The translations under genes were made by a program, and so were the position numbers. From NCBI GenBank assembly GCA_028727105.1, contig JAQYOU010000019.1, positions 1-43,582 of the forward strand: a stretch of DNA of 43,582 nucleotides. Reading direction: 5' to 3'. The stretch comes from a bacterium (GTDB taxonomy: Bacteria > Bacillota > Clostridia > Lachnospirales > Lachnospiraceae). Positions 7,687 to 14,547 of this stretch are shown one piece after another; position 1 is the first letter of the stretch; every line of letters begins with the position of its first letter. The notes under the pieces are model-generated. The model was not told the DNA's origin, did not search any database, and was given only the letters and a program-made list of their open reading frames with translations.

Positions 7687-8514
7687 TTAATATAGTTTCT
7701 CCAGCACATCATCCGCGATGCCGTAGGTCTGCGCTTCCGTCGGGAATGTGCCGGCCTTTACCTCTGCGGTGTAATCCGCAAACGCGCCCTTCATGATCTC
7801 GCCAACCTCTGCGAAATGCTTCACAAACTTCGGCACATAGTCGGAAAACATGCCCAGCATATCCTGATAGACCAGAACCTGGCCGTCGCAGCCTGCCCCG
7901 GCACCGATACCGATCGTTGGGATAGAAACGCTCTCTGTGATCTTTGCCGCGATCGCCGCAGGCACACATTCCAAAACGACCATAGATGCACCGGCTTCCT
8001 CCACACGTTTTGCATCATCGATGAGCTTTTGCGCTGCCTCCACAGTTTTTCCCTGTACCTTAAATCCGCCAAATGCGTTCACAGACTGCGGTGTCAGTCC
8101 CAAATGGGCGCACACAGGAATAGACGCATCCACGATCGCCCGGATCTGCTGGCAAACGGTGGCTCCGCCCTCTAATTTTACGCCATTGGCACGGCCCTCT
8201 TTCATTAATCTTCCTGCATTGGTAACTGCATCATAAATCGATGCCTGATAAGACATAAACGGCATGTCTGCAAGAATAAAGGCATTCTTCGCGCCTCTTG
8301 CCACAGCCGCGGTGTGATGGATCATTTCGTCCATAGTGACAGACAGGGTATCCTCATAGCCGAGCATCACCTGTCCAAGTGAATCTCCGATCAACAGTAC
8401 GTTGATCCCCGCCTCGTCCATCAGCTTTGCCATGGAATAGTCGTAACAGGTCAGCATCGTGATCTTGTCTTGGCTTTCCTTCTGCTTACGAAGCGTCAAA
8501 ACGGTGTTCTTCAT
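7687..8514 (-). CDS. panB: 3-methyl-2-oxobutanoate hydroxymethyltransferase
   Basis: 275 aa from [12 protein letters not shown]. The track's 31-codon extension crosses the promoter, and GGAGG lies 9 nt before the chosen ATG. Recognisable segments are [50 protein letters not shown] and [14 protein letters not shown]. It adds a hydroxymethyl group from methylene-tetrahydrofolate to ketoisovalerate, the first committed pantothenate step. It is the first gene of panB-panC-panD-coaBC, with the promoter at 8573-8601 embedded in a 66-bp inverted repeat. Confidence 0.96.
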   Translation of the reverse strand: MKNTVLTLRKQKESQDKITMLTCYDYSMAKLMDEAGINVLLIGDSLGQVMLGYEDTLSVTMDEMIHHTAAVARGAKNAFILADMPFMSYQASIYDAVTNAGRLMKEGRANGVKLEGGATVCQQIRAIVDASIPVCAHLGLTPQSVNAFGGFKVQGKTVEAAQKLIDDAKRVEEAGASMVVLECVPAAIAAKITESVSIPTIGIGAGAGCDGQVLVYQDMLGMFSDYVPKFVKHFAEVGEIMKGAFADYTAEVKAGTFPTEAQTYGIADDVLEKLY

Positions 8515-8526
8515 TATGAAATTCCT

Positions 8527-8592
8527 CCAAAAAAGTGGTACAGTCCCGATGAACGGGTACCGTCCATCGGTCACTATACCACCATTTTTTGG
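8527..8592. repeat. 66-bp inverted repeat spanning the panB promoter -10 and leader
   Basis: The outer arms CCAAAAAA-GTGGTACAGT and ACTATACCACCATTTTTTGG match apart from one mismatch and one bulge. The inner arms CCGATGAACGG and CCGTCCATCGG pair around the 3-nt centre GTA with one mismatch. The dyad covers the -10, the likely transcription start and part of the ribosome site. In RNA only the inner stem plus one outer arm would be present, so the full dyad could work only in DNA. Confidence 0.75.
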
Positions 8593-8601
8593 AATTGTAA
8601 A
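8573..8601 (-). promoter_or_regulatory. promoter of the panB-panC-panD-coaBC operon
   Basis: Minus strand -35 TTTACA (8596-8601), 17-bp spacer, -10 TATAGT (8573-8578). The predicted transcript starts with the inner hairpin of the overlapping inverted repeat, about 50 nt before panB. Confidence 0.75.
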
Positions 8602-8648
8602 TATCATTCAGGCAACTGAAACACCATTTTGCCCAAATGCTTCTTTTC

Positions 8649-9560
8649 TTAACATTCACACTTTCTAAGAATGTCAACGGTGTGCGAGCTCGCTCCCAGC
8701 AGCTCCGGACGCTCACAGTTTTTCAGCTGATACTGCAGAAAGAGTTCAAAGGTCTCCTCATCCATCGCATTCAAGACCGGACGAATGTAGTCCGCCGGGC
8801 CATCCGGTGCGATGATCAGTTCGCGCTTCAATCCGACTGCCTCATTCAGCGCATTGATCTGCTCCAGCCGCACATAATCGTACAGTTCATTTTCATTATG
8901 GCGGATCTGAAATTCATCAGTCAATTCACCCTTTTGCATGCGCTCCGCGATATGGTTTTCCATAAAACCGTATTTGATGACGCTGTAATCGTTCATGACA
9001 TACGCCACCATGATGATACCACCCGGTCTGGTCACCCGCTTCGCCTCCGAGAGCGCCTGTAGCTGATCTGCGTCCGAGTGCAGATGATACATCGGTCCGA
9101 ACAAAAGCGTCAGATCAAAGCTGTTGTCCGCAAAACGCTTCAGCTTCAGCGCATTGCCCTGATAAGCCTTCACGTTCGCACCCTTCTGCTTTAAGATGCC
9201 GAGGTTATACTTCACCAACTCCACTGCAGTCACATCGTAGCCTTCCGCCGCAAGCGCCACACTGTAACGGCCGGTGCCCGCACCGATGTCGATCATACGG
9301 AGGGGCGACTCTTTGGAAGCCTCGTCGTGCACAGGCCCTGACTGAATTGTTTTCCCACCAGCCACTGCTGCAATCTGCGCACACACGCCTTCTCCGGCTA
9401 ACTCATTTATTTGTTTCTCATCTGCCTCGCGCTCTCGCTTCAATATCTCAAGGTAGCGATGAATATAGTGCATCGTCGTGTGGTACTCCACCTGTCCGTG
9501 TCGGCTCTGCAGCCGTTTTTCCTCATTAAATTTATTGTAATAGGCCACCAGATCCGTCAT
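8649..9560 (-). CDS. class I SAM-dependent methyltransferase
   Basis: 303 aa from MTDLVAYYNKFNEEKR; GGGAGA lies just upstream, and the track's 13 extra codons lie within the previous gene. The Rossmann SAM loop is IDIGAGTGRYSVALA, followed by acidic VTAVE, then FDLTLLFGPMYHL (motif IV-like) and VTRPGGIIMVAYV, as in Methyltransf_11/25 families. It overlaps the preceding FNT gene by 4 nt (ATGA), so the pair is translationally coupled. About 45 residues before the SAM loop are poorly conserved linker. The substrate cannot be told from sequence; small molecule, tRNA and protein are all possible. Confidence 0.85.
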   Translation of the reverse strand: MTDLVAYYNKFNEEKRLQSRHGQVEYHTTMHYIHRYLEILKREREADEKQINELAGEGVCAQIAAVAGGKTIQSGPVHDEASKESPLRMIDIGAGTGRYSVALAAEGYDVTAVELVKYNLGILKQKGANVKAYQGNALKLKRFADNSFDLTLLFGPMYHLHSDADQLQALSEAKRVTRPGGIIMVAYVMNDYSVIKYGFMENHIAERMQKGELTDEFQIRHNENELYDYVRLEQINALNEAVGLKRELIIAPDGPADYIRPVLNAMDEETFELFLQYQLKNCERPELLGASSHTVDILRKCEC

Positions 9561-10171
9561 CCATTCTCCCTCGCACGCCCAAACAGATATCCGTAACATA
9601 GTGAACCCACCGTATTACCGGCGATCATCGCAAGATAATTCACGTAATTGCAATCCAAAAACAGCAGCATGGATGCGTTGGCAATGCAGTGCTTGAAGCC
9701 TGCCAAAATAAACACCATCACACAAAACAGTGTAATGACCGTCTCTGCCACCATGTTTTCTCTCCGGCAGGAAACCGTTGCCACCGTCATAAGCATGCCA
9801 CAGAAGATCGCGCCCAAAAAGCAGCTCGCAGCGCTCTGTGACGAGAGCGTCTGCGCCGTTTTTGCCATTTTTTCCGCAAAATCTGTGTTTGCGATCATGT
9901 ACAGCTTCACTACAAGCATCACACCGATAATATTGCAGATGATGCCCACAAACAGATTCAGGATCTCTTTTTTCTTATCCGGCGCGATCCAGACAATACC
10001 GATCTTTCCGGTGTAAAGATAAAATCCGTTATGCAAAATGCAAAGCAGACCAAGTCCGAATAATAATGCTCCCACCACACGGTTTTCGCACATTGCATTG
10101 ATCACATCTCCGATTCCGATCATGATGCCTGCCAGAAATGCCCGGCTAAAAAATGTCAGTTTTTGATTCAT
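9557..10171 (-). CDS. small formate/nitrite transporter (FNT) family membrane protein
   Basis: 204 aa with about six hydrophobic segments. The FNT signature near the C-terminus, AGFKHCIANASML, keeps the central histidine of the family's GFEHSIAN motif. An earlier LYTGKIG fits the first re-entrant loop. FNT channels move formate, nitrite, hydrosulfide or acetate as monovalent anions across the membrane. It is shorter than usual (about 270 aa), mainly in the loops, and has Lys-Cys in place of Glu-Ser around the histidine. It lies 57 nt after the phosphatase gene and overlaps the methyltransferase. The transported ion is not predictable. Confidence 0.8.
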   Translation of the reverse strand: MNQKLTFFSRAFLAGIMIGIGDVINAMCENRVVGALLFGLGLLCILHNGFYLYTGKIGIVWIAPDKKKEILNLFVGIICNIIGVMLVVKLYMIANTDFAEKMAKTAQTLSSQSAASCFLGAIFCGMLMTVATVSCRRENMVAETVITLFCVMVFILAGFKHCIANASMLLFLDCNYVNYLAMIAGNTVGSLCYGYLFGRARENG

Positions 10172-10228
10172 GTTTTCTCGTGCTCCTCATTCGTATTCTG
10201 ACGGGACAAGCATTCCTATCCGCACATG

Positions 10229-10726
10229 TCAGCCCTGGTAGATCAGATGATTGTTTGTCAGATAATCCAAAAACGCCGCACAGCCTTCCGACACATCCCG
10301 ATAGGTTGCATCAAAATCGCCCGTGTACCACGGATCTGCCACGTCATTGCCTTTTCCGGCAAAGGTGAGCAGCTTATAGATCTTCCCTTCTGGATCACTG
10401 CCGCCGGCGATCCGTGTCATGTTGCGGATATTGGCCGTGTCCATGCCAATGAGGTAATCATAATATAAGTAATCCTCGCGTGTCAACTGTCTGGCTCTGT
10501 GCGGGATTACCGGGATCCCCACCTGTGCAAGCTTATTCCTTGTCCCATAATGCGGCCCGTTTCCGATCTCCTCGCGACTCGTTGCCGCAGAATCGATCTC
10601 AAATTTTTCTTTTAATCCTGCCTGTTTTACCATGTATTCAAATACAGACTGACTCATCGTCGATCTGCAAATATTGCCATGGCACACAAAGCACACTTTT
10701 ATTTTTCCTTGCATATCTTCATACAA
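10229..10726 (-). CDS. low-molecular-weight protein-tyrosine phosphatase
   Basis: 165 aa. The P-loop VCHGNICRST (Cys15, Arg21) and the late DPWYTGDF, which carries the general-acid aspartate, identify the LMW-PTPase family, near the usual 150-160 aa. It hydrolyses phosphotyrosine, or phosphoarginine in some Firmicute members. Two starts are possible: the ATG at 10726 with GAGG only 4 nt away, or the in-frame ATG at 10714 (MQGKIKV), closer to the usual family start. No kinase or capsule gene is nearby. It is the first gene of a likely operon with the FNT protein and methyltransferase. Confidence 0.92.
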   Translation of the reverse strand: MYEDMQGKIKVCFVCHGNICRSTMSQSVFEYMVKQAGLKEKFEIDSAATSREEIGNGPHYGTRNKLAQVGIPVIPHRARQLTREDYLYYDYLIGMDTANIRNMTRIAGGSDPEGKIYKLLTFAGKGNDVADPWYTGDFDATYRDVSEGCAAFLDYLTNNHLIYQG

Positions 10727-10808
10727 CCTCGTCTTTCCTTGTATTTACCAGGGTTCTAACCATTTTCTCATAAAACACTATTTCATGCAATTCATAAAGT
10801 GCTTCGTC

Positions 10809-10837
10809 TTGAAAAAATTCCCTTCAGGTTCTATAAT
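10809..10837 (+). promoter_or_regulatory. promoter of the EAL-domain gene
   Basis: -35 TTGAAA (10809-10814), exact 17-bp spacer, and consensus -10 TATAAT (10832-10837), about 30 bp before the start codon at 10876. Confidence 0.8.
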
Positions 10838-10875
10838 ATTCTCATAATTATCCTATACAATTCTAAGGATCCTGT

Positions 10876-13101
10876 ATGAACGAACACACGAAAAAAGTAA
10901 ATCGCAAGAAATTTATCATTATGCTGACTGCATTGCTGTCGATCGTTATAACCGTTCTGTCCAGCTCCTATGTTATCTTCAATGAACTTGAGGAACAGCT
11001 GCAGCAAAATCTGGAAGATGTTGCCACACAAAACGCTTTGGCGCTCCACAATAAGATCCATTCGAATTATGATCTGCTTCTAAGCCTTTCCAACAATATG
11101 CACGGGATGACCCCTGATACGATAGAAGAAACGCTGGCATCCTTCGAGATCTTCCTTGAAGAATACGATCTGAAGCGCTTTGCATATTGCTTTATGGACG
11201 GAACCAGCTACTCCACCGACGGCGGCGTGGCAAAGCTGGACTACCGGGAATTCTTTCAACAGGGAATCAGGGGCAAGGGATCGATCACAGGTATCTTAAC
11301 GGATGCGCTGGAAGAGCACCATGATCTCGTCAATGTTATGACCATTCCGATCTATGATGCCGACGGGCAGGTAGAGGGTGTGTTTGGCCTCACTTATAAT
11401 TCAGAAAATTTCAATGATGCCCTGCAGATCTCATCTTTCAATGGCCAGGGCTACAGCTGTGCGATCAACAGTGACGGGCAGATCTTAGTGGCTATGGGAA
11501 ATGATGTTCTGCAGCTGTCTGACAACCTCTTTACGGATGTATTAGATGCAGATCAGCGGAATCATCATGCCATCGCAGATCTGCAGCACTTAATGGAAAC
11601 CGGTTCCTCCGGCGGCGGCACCTTTTATCTTTCGGAAAAGAATTATTATCACTGCACGCCGGTAAAGCTGATGGGCGGTGATGCCATCTGGTATATGCTG
11701 ACGATCATACCCGCAAATGTTTTGGAAAGCAGAGCCGCTCCGGTTCAGAACAGTCTGTATCTGATGGCTTGTATCGTAGCAGTTTGTATCCTGATCGGTG
11801 TGACATTTGTGTTTCTCCTTTCCAGAGATCAGAAACGCATGTCCCTGCGCTATGCATACGAAGATCCCCTGACGAAAGGAGCGAACTTTGCAAAGTTCTG
11901 CGTAGATATGAACCGGAAGCGGGACACGCAGGGCTACATCATTTCCATGGATATCACAAATTTCAACAACATCAATATCGCCGCCGGAATATCAGCCGGA
12001 GACCGGATGATCAAAGACATCTGGCAGATCCTGACAGATGAACTGCAGGGAGATGAGCTTGCAAGCCATGTTCAGGAAGACGTCTTTAGTATCTTTTTAC
12101 ATGCAGAAAACAAAGCTCTGTTAATTGACCGGTTAAAACAGATCTCCGGTCGGATCAACAAGCGGGCCAGGAGTTCTCAGATCAAAGGGATTCACGCTCG
12201 ATGCGGTATTTACGAAATGAAGGAAAGTGAACAGCTGGAGGATGCTTACAGCAAAGCACAGCTCGCCAGGGAGCAGGCGCGTATGCAGGGTGAACGGCAT
12301 TATGTGTTCTATCACGAAATAGACCATGAGCGTCTGCAGCAGGATCAGCAGTTTGAGGAACGGTTTGAAGAGGCTCTTGCTGAAGAGGCTTTTGAAGTCT
12401 GGTACCAGCCGAAGTACAGTGCTTCATCCGGCGAGGTCGTTGGCAGCGAGGCGCTGGTGCGATGGAGAGACAAAGACGGAAGTATGATCCCTCCCGGCAG
12501 ATTTATCCCGCTGTTTGAACAAAACGGTATGATCGCCAAGCTGGATGAGTACATGTTCCGCGCGGTATGCAGGCAGCAGATGCAATGGCTCTCGCAAGGC
12601 CAGCGGATCTTTCCCGTATCCATCAATCTAAGCCGCGCTTCCCTGTATTATGTGGATATTGTTGAGAAATACAGAGCGATCATACAGGAATATGCCATCA
12701 ATCCTGACTACATACAACTGGAGATCACAGAAAGTGCACTGGAGGGAACGTCAAATATCCAGGAATTGCTCGAACAGTTCCGGGATATGGGCATCCGGAT
12801 CCTCATGGACGACTTCGGCACCGGTTATTCCTCTCTTGCCACCCTCAACATGCAGTGTTTTGATACGTTGAAGCTGGACAAAAGCCTGATCGATCATATT
12901 GGAGACAAAAATGGCGAGACGTTATTGTACTATGTCATCAGCATGGGGCAAAAGCTTGGGCTTCATATCACTGCTGAGGGTGTAGAAAACAATACGCAGC
13001 TGGAGTTTTTGAAAGCGAATCACTGTGATGATATCCAGGGCTTCCTGTTTGCAAAGCCCATGCCATCCACACAATTTGAACAGATCCTGTCACATTCTTA
13101 A
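10876..13101 (+). CDS. membrane c-di-GMP phosphodiesterase: sensor, degenerate GGDEF, intact EAL
   Basis: 741 aa. A membrane helix (about 13-34) is followed by an extracellular Cache-like sensor region and a second helix (about 292-314). The GGDEF-like domain (about 327-480) has lost its motif: where GG(D/E)EF should be it reads VQEDVFSIFL, so cyclase activity is unlikely. The EAL domain (about 492-735) keeps SEALVRW, INLSRASLY, EITESAL, MDDFGTGYSSL, KLDKSLI, TAEGVE and DIQGFLFAKP, the metal and base residues of active phosphodiesterases. It probably degrades c-di-GMP in response to an external ligand. AAGGA precedes the ATG. It is monocistronic between its own promoter and the terminator at 13125. 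Confidence 0.9.
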   Translation: MNEHTKKVNRKKFIIMLTALLSIVITVLSSSYVIFNELEEQLQQNLEDVATQNALALHNKIHSNYDLLLSLSNNMHGMTPDTIEETLASFEIFLEEYDLKRFAYCFMDGTSYSTDGGVAKLDYREFFQQGIRGKGSITGILTDALEEHHDLVNVMTIPIYDADGQVEGVFGLTYNSENFNDALQISSFNGQGYSCAINSDGQILVAMGNDVLQLSDNLFTDVLDADQRNHHAIADLQHLMETGSSGGGTFYLSEKNYYHCTPVKLMGGDAIWYMLTIIPANVLESRAAPVQNSLYLMACIVAVCILIGVTFVFLLSRDQKRMSLRYAYEDPLTKGANFAKFCVDMNRKRDTQGYIISMDITNFNNINIAAGISAGDRMIKDIWQILTDELQGDELASHVQEDVFSIFLHAENKALLIDRLKQISGRINKRARSSQIKGIHARCGIYEMKESEQLEDAYSKAQLAREQARMQGERHYVFYHEIDHERLQQDQQFEERFEEALAEEAFEVWYQPKYSASSGEVVGSEALVRWRDKDGSMIPPGRFIPLFEQNGMIAKLDEYMFRAVCRQQMQWLSQGQRIFPVSINLSRASLYYVDIVEKYRAIIQEYAINPDYIQLEITESALEGTSNIQELLEQFRDMGIRILMDDFGTGYSSLATLNMQCFDTLKLDKSLIDHIGDKNGETLLYYVISMGQKLGLHITAEGVENNTQLEFLKANHCDDIQGFLFAKPMPSTQFEQILSHS

Positions 13102-13124
13102 AAAAGCGCCGTGAGATACGCATA

Positions 13125-13161
13125 AAAAAGGTTGCCCGATCGATACTCAGGCAACCTTTTT
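13125..13161. terminator. bidirectional intrinsic terminator
   Basis: AAAAAGGTTGCC and GGCAACCTTTTT form a stem with A/T runs on both sides. It serves the EAL gene (+) and the convergent Spo0A-like gene (-), whose stop codon lies in the run. Confidence 0.85.
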
Positions 13162-13957
13162 ATATGTGAAGTCTGTCCGCCATGTTTTTTAAGAACTCGG
13201 CATTGGCAGGTCTGCCAAGTTCTTTATCATAATCAAATGGATAGTATCTGTGAAGATAACAGACATGCGCTCCTTTAAATGCCGACTCGATCGCATTACG
13301 GATCCCATGCTCCACACTTTCACGGGTTGTCTGATGTTTTTGTGCAATTGCTGCATAAACATCACCGGATACCTGCCTGCTGCCGTCATCTTCTCTGATC
13401 AGCAGATAGATTGCCTCCACGGTATAGCTGAATCCAACCTGTTTTCTGCGAAAGCCCATCTTCTCCAGTTCTTCTGCGATGTAACTTCTGACAATGCCTT
13501 CCTCATCCTTCTGCCGTTCCGGAACAATTGTCTGCGCCAGTCGTTTCATCCCTTTTTCGCCCGTCAGTTTATGATACGGATTCAGCTTATCGATCACACT
13601 GAGTACCCTAAACGGTGAATACAACCGGTTTGTTTTCTGATATACATAATCAACACCATGCGCCCTCATATACCCAAGCGTGGTATTGGATCCGGTATTT
13701 GTCACCACAACAATGAAAAGCTTTTCCCGTCTCTGCGCCTCCAGCTCATTCAAAAATGAAAGACCGTCTCCTTCTGCCAGCTCGATATCTAAAATAATCG
13801 CATCCACGTCATTTAATTTCAGGTAATTGAGTGCCTGAAGCTCACTATCCGTTTCATAAACCAGTGACATCTTTTTGTATTGTTCAAATGCACTGCGAAA
13901 TTCTACACATACCTCCGGTTCATCTTCCACCAGCATGATCTTTGTGAATTGTGCCAT
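13160..13957 (-). CDS. Spo0A-like response regulator (receiver plus Spo0A C-terminal DNA-binding domain)
   Basis: 265 aa from MAQFTKIMLVEDEP; GGTGGAGG lies about 8 nt upstream, and the track's 44 extra codons cross the promoter. The receiver (about 1-125) has the VEDEP acidic pocket, phospho-acceptor in AIILDIELAEGDG, a VVTNT switch residue and a YQKTN lysine. The C-terminal part (about 155-265) matches the Spo0A DNA-binding fold: VYAAIAQKHQTTRESVEHGIRNAIESAF, closing with GRPANAEFLKNMADRL. Length and layout equal Spo0A, but the receiver differs from usual Spo0A and the gene is not beside spoIVB. I therefore call it a Spo0A-family paralogue rather than the master regulator. It has its own promoter. 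Confidence 0.87.
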   Translation of the reverse strand: MAQFTKIMLVEDEPEVCVEFRSAFEQYKKMSLVYETDSELQALNYLKLNDVDAIILDIELAEGDGLSFLNELEAQRREKLFIVVVTNTGSNTTLGYMRAHGVDYVYQKTNRLYSPFRVLSVIDKLNPYHKLTGEKGMKRLAQTIVPERQKDEEGIVRSYIAEELEKMGFRRKQVGFSYTVEAIYLLIREDDGSRQVSGDVYAAIAQKHQTTRESVEHGIRNAIESAFKGAHVCYLHRYYPFDYDKELGRPANAEFLKNMADRLHI

Positions 13958-13996
13958 ATTTAAGCCTCCACCCTGATCTTTATGTCTTTTGAACTC

Positions 13997-14026
13997 ATTA
14001 TAATCTGCCGAAATTGCTTTCCGCAA
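13997..14026 (-). promoter_or_regulatory. promoter of the Spo0A-like gene, with a possible 0A box inside
   Basis: Minus strand -35 TTGCGG (14021-14026), 18-bp spacer, -10 TATAAT (13997-14002). Between the two boxes the plus strand reads TGCCGAA (14006-14012), which fits the 0A-box pattern TGNCGAA bound by Spo0A. This may be autoregulatory, but a 7-mer can occur by chance. Confidence 0.5.
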
Positions 14027-14170
14027 GATTACCAAAAGCACTTGCCGGCTCCGGCATCCACGCAATCCTCCATGTTTTACAACTGTCAATTATTTCCAAC
14101 TCAAGGGTCGGCTATAGTTTACTGGAAATTGTTACTATTTTTTCAGGCCAAATGACAGGAGGTACAAAAG

Positions 14171-14482
14171 ATGATTGATTCGATCGGCTCCCGGATCGCG
14201 CGATTACGTGAAAAGAGCGGCATGACTCAAACAGTCCTTGCCCAACGCCTGGGTATCACCCGTGCAAGTGTTCAGTCATGGGAATGCGGTGAAAATATGC
14301 CTTCTACCGAAAGACTGATCTCCATAGCAGATCTTTTTCATGTGTCTACAGATTATCTGCTTGATATCCACGCTGACAAAACACTTTGTCTGAATGACTA
14401 CTCCAGCGACGAGCAGGAACTGGTTTTTCGCTTTTTGCAGTATTGTGATGAGTCTGCTCAGGCATTGGACGAAAAAAAATAA
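14171..14482 (+). CDS. XRE-family helix-turn-helix regulator
   Basis: 103 aa. A Cro/C1-type HTH fills residues 5-60: IARLREKSGMTQTVLAQRLG, ITRASVQSWECG, MPSTERLISIADLFHVSTDYLL. The remaining about 35 residues are acidic and possibly helical, without a recognisable ligand domain. AGGAGG lies 8 nt before the ATG. It is divergent from the Spo0A-like gene, with about 213 bp between starts, so the two may be co-regulated. A terminator overlaps its stop. The target genes are unknown. Confidence 0.9.
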   Translation: MIDSIGSRIARLREKSGMTQTVLAQRLGITRASVQSWECGENMPSTERLISIADLFHVSTDYLLDIHADKTLCLNDYSSDEQELVFRFLQYCDESAQALDEKK

Positions 14483-14507
14483 CAGTGCATCCGCACTGTT
14501 ATTTTTT
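14481..14507. terminator. bidirectional intrinsic terminator
   Basis: AACAGTGC-ATCC-GCACTGTT followed by ATTTTTT; the opposite side carries an A-run. It ends the XRE gene (+) and the large oxidoreductase gene (-). Confidence 0.85.
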
Positions 14508-14547
14508 CGTAACTGTTCAGTACCTTCACAGTTACATTTTTTCTATA

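Noticed and set aside
10727-10830. Minus-strand promoter for the phosphatase operon
   Set aside because: TTGCAT is present, but 17 bp on there is only GAAAAT; no convincing -10 could be paired with it.
12133-12626. Several long minus-strand ORFs inside the EAL gene
   Set aside because: They are shadow frames of a clearly coding region without ribosome sites; the same holds for most other short track entries.
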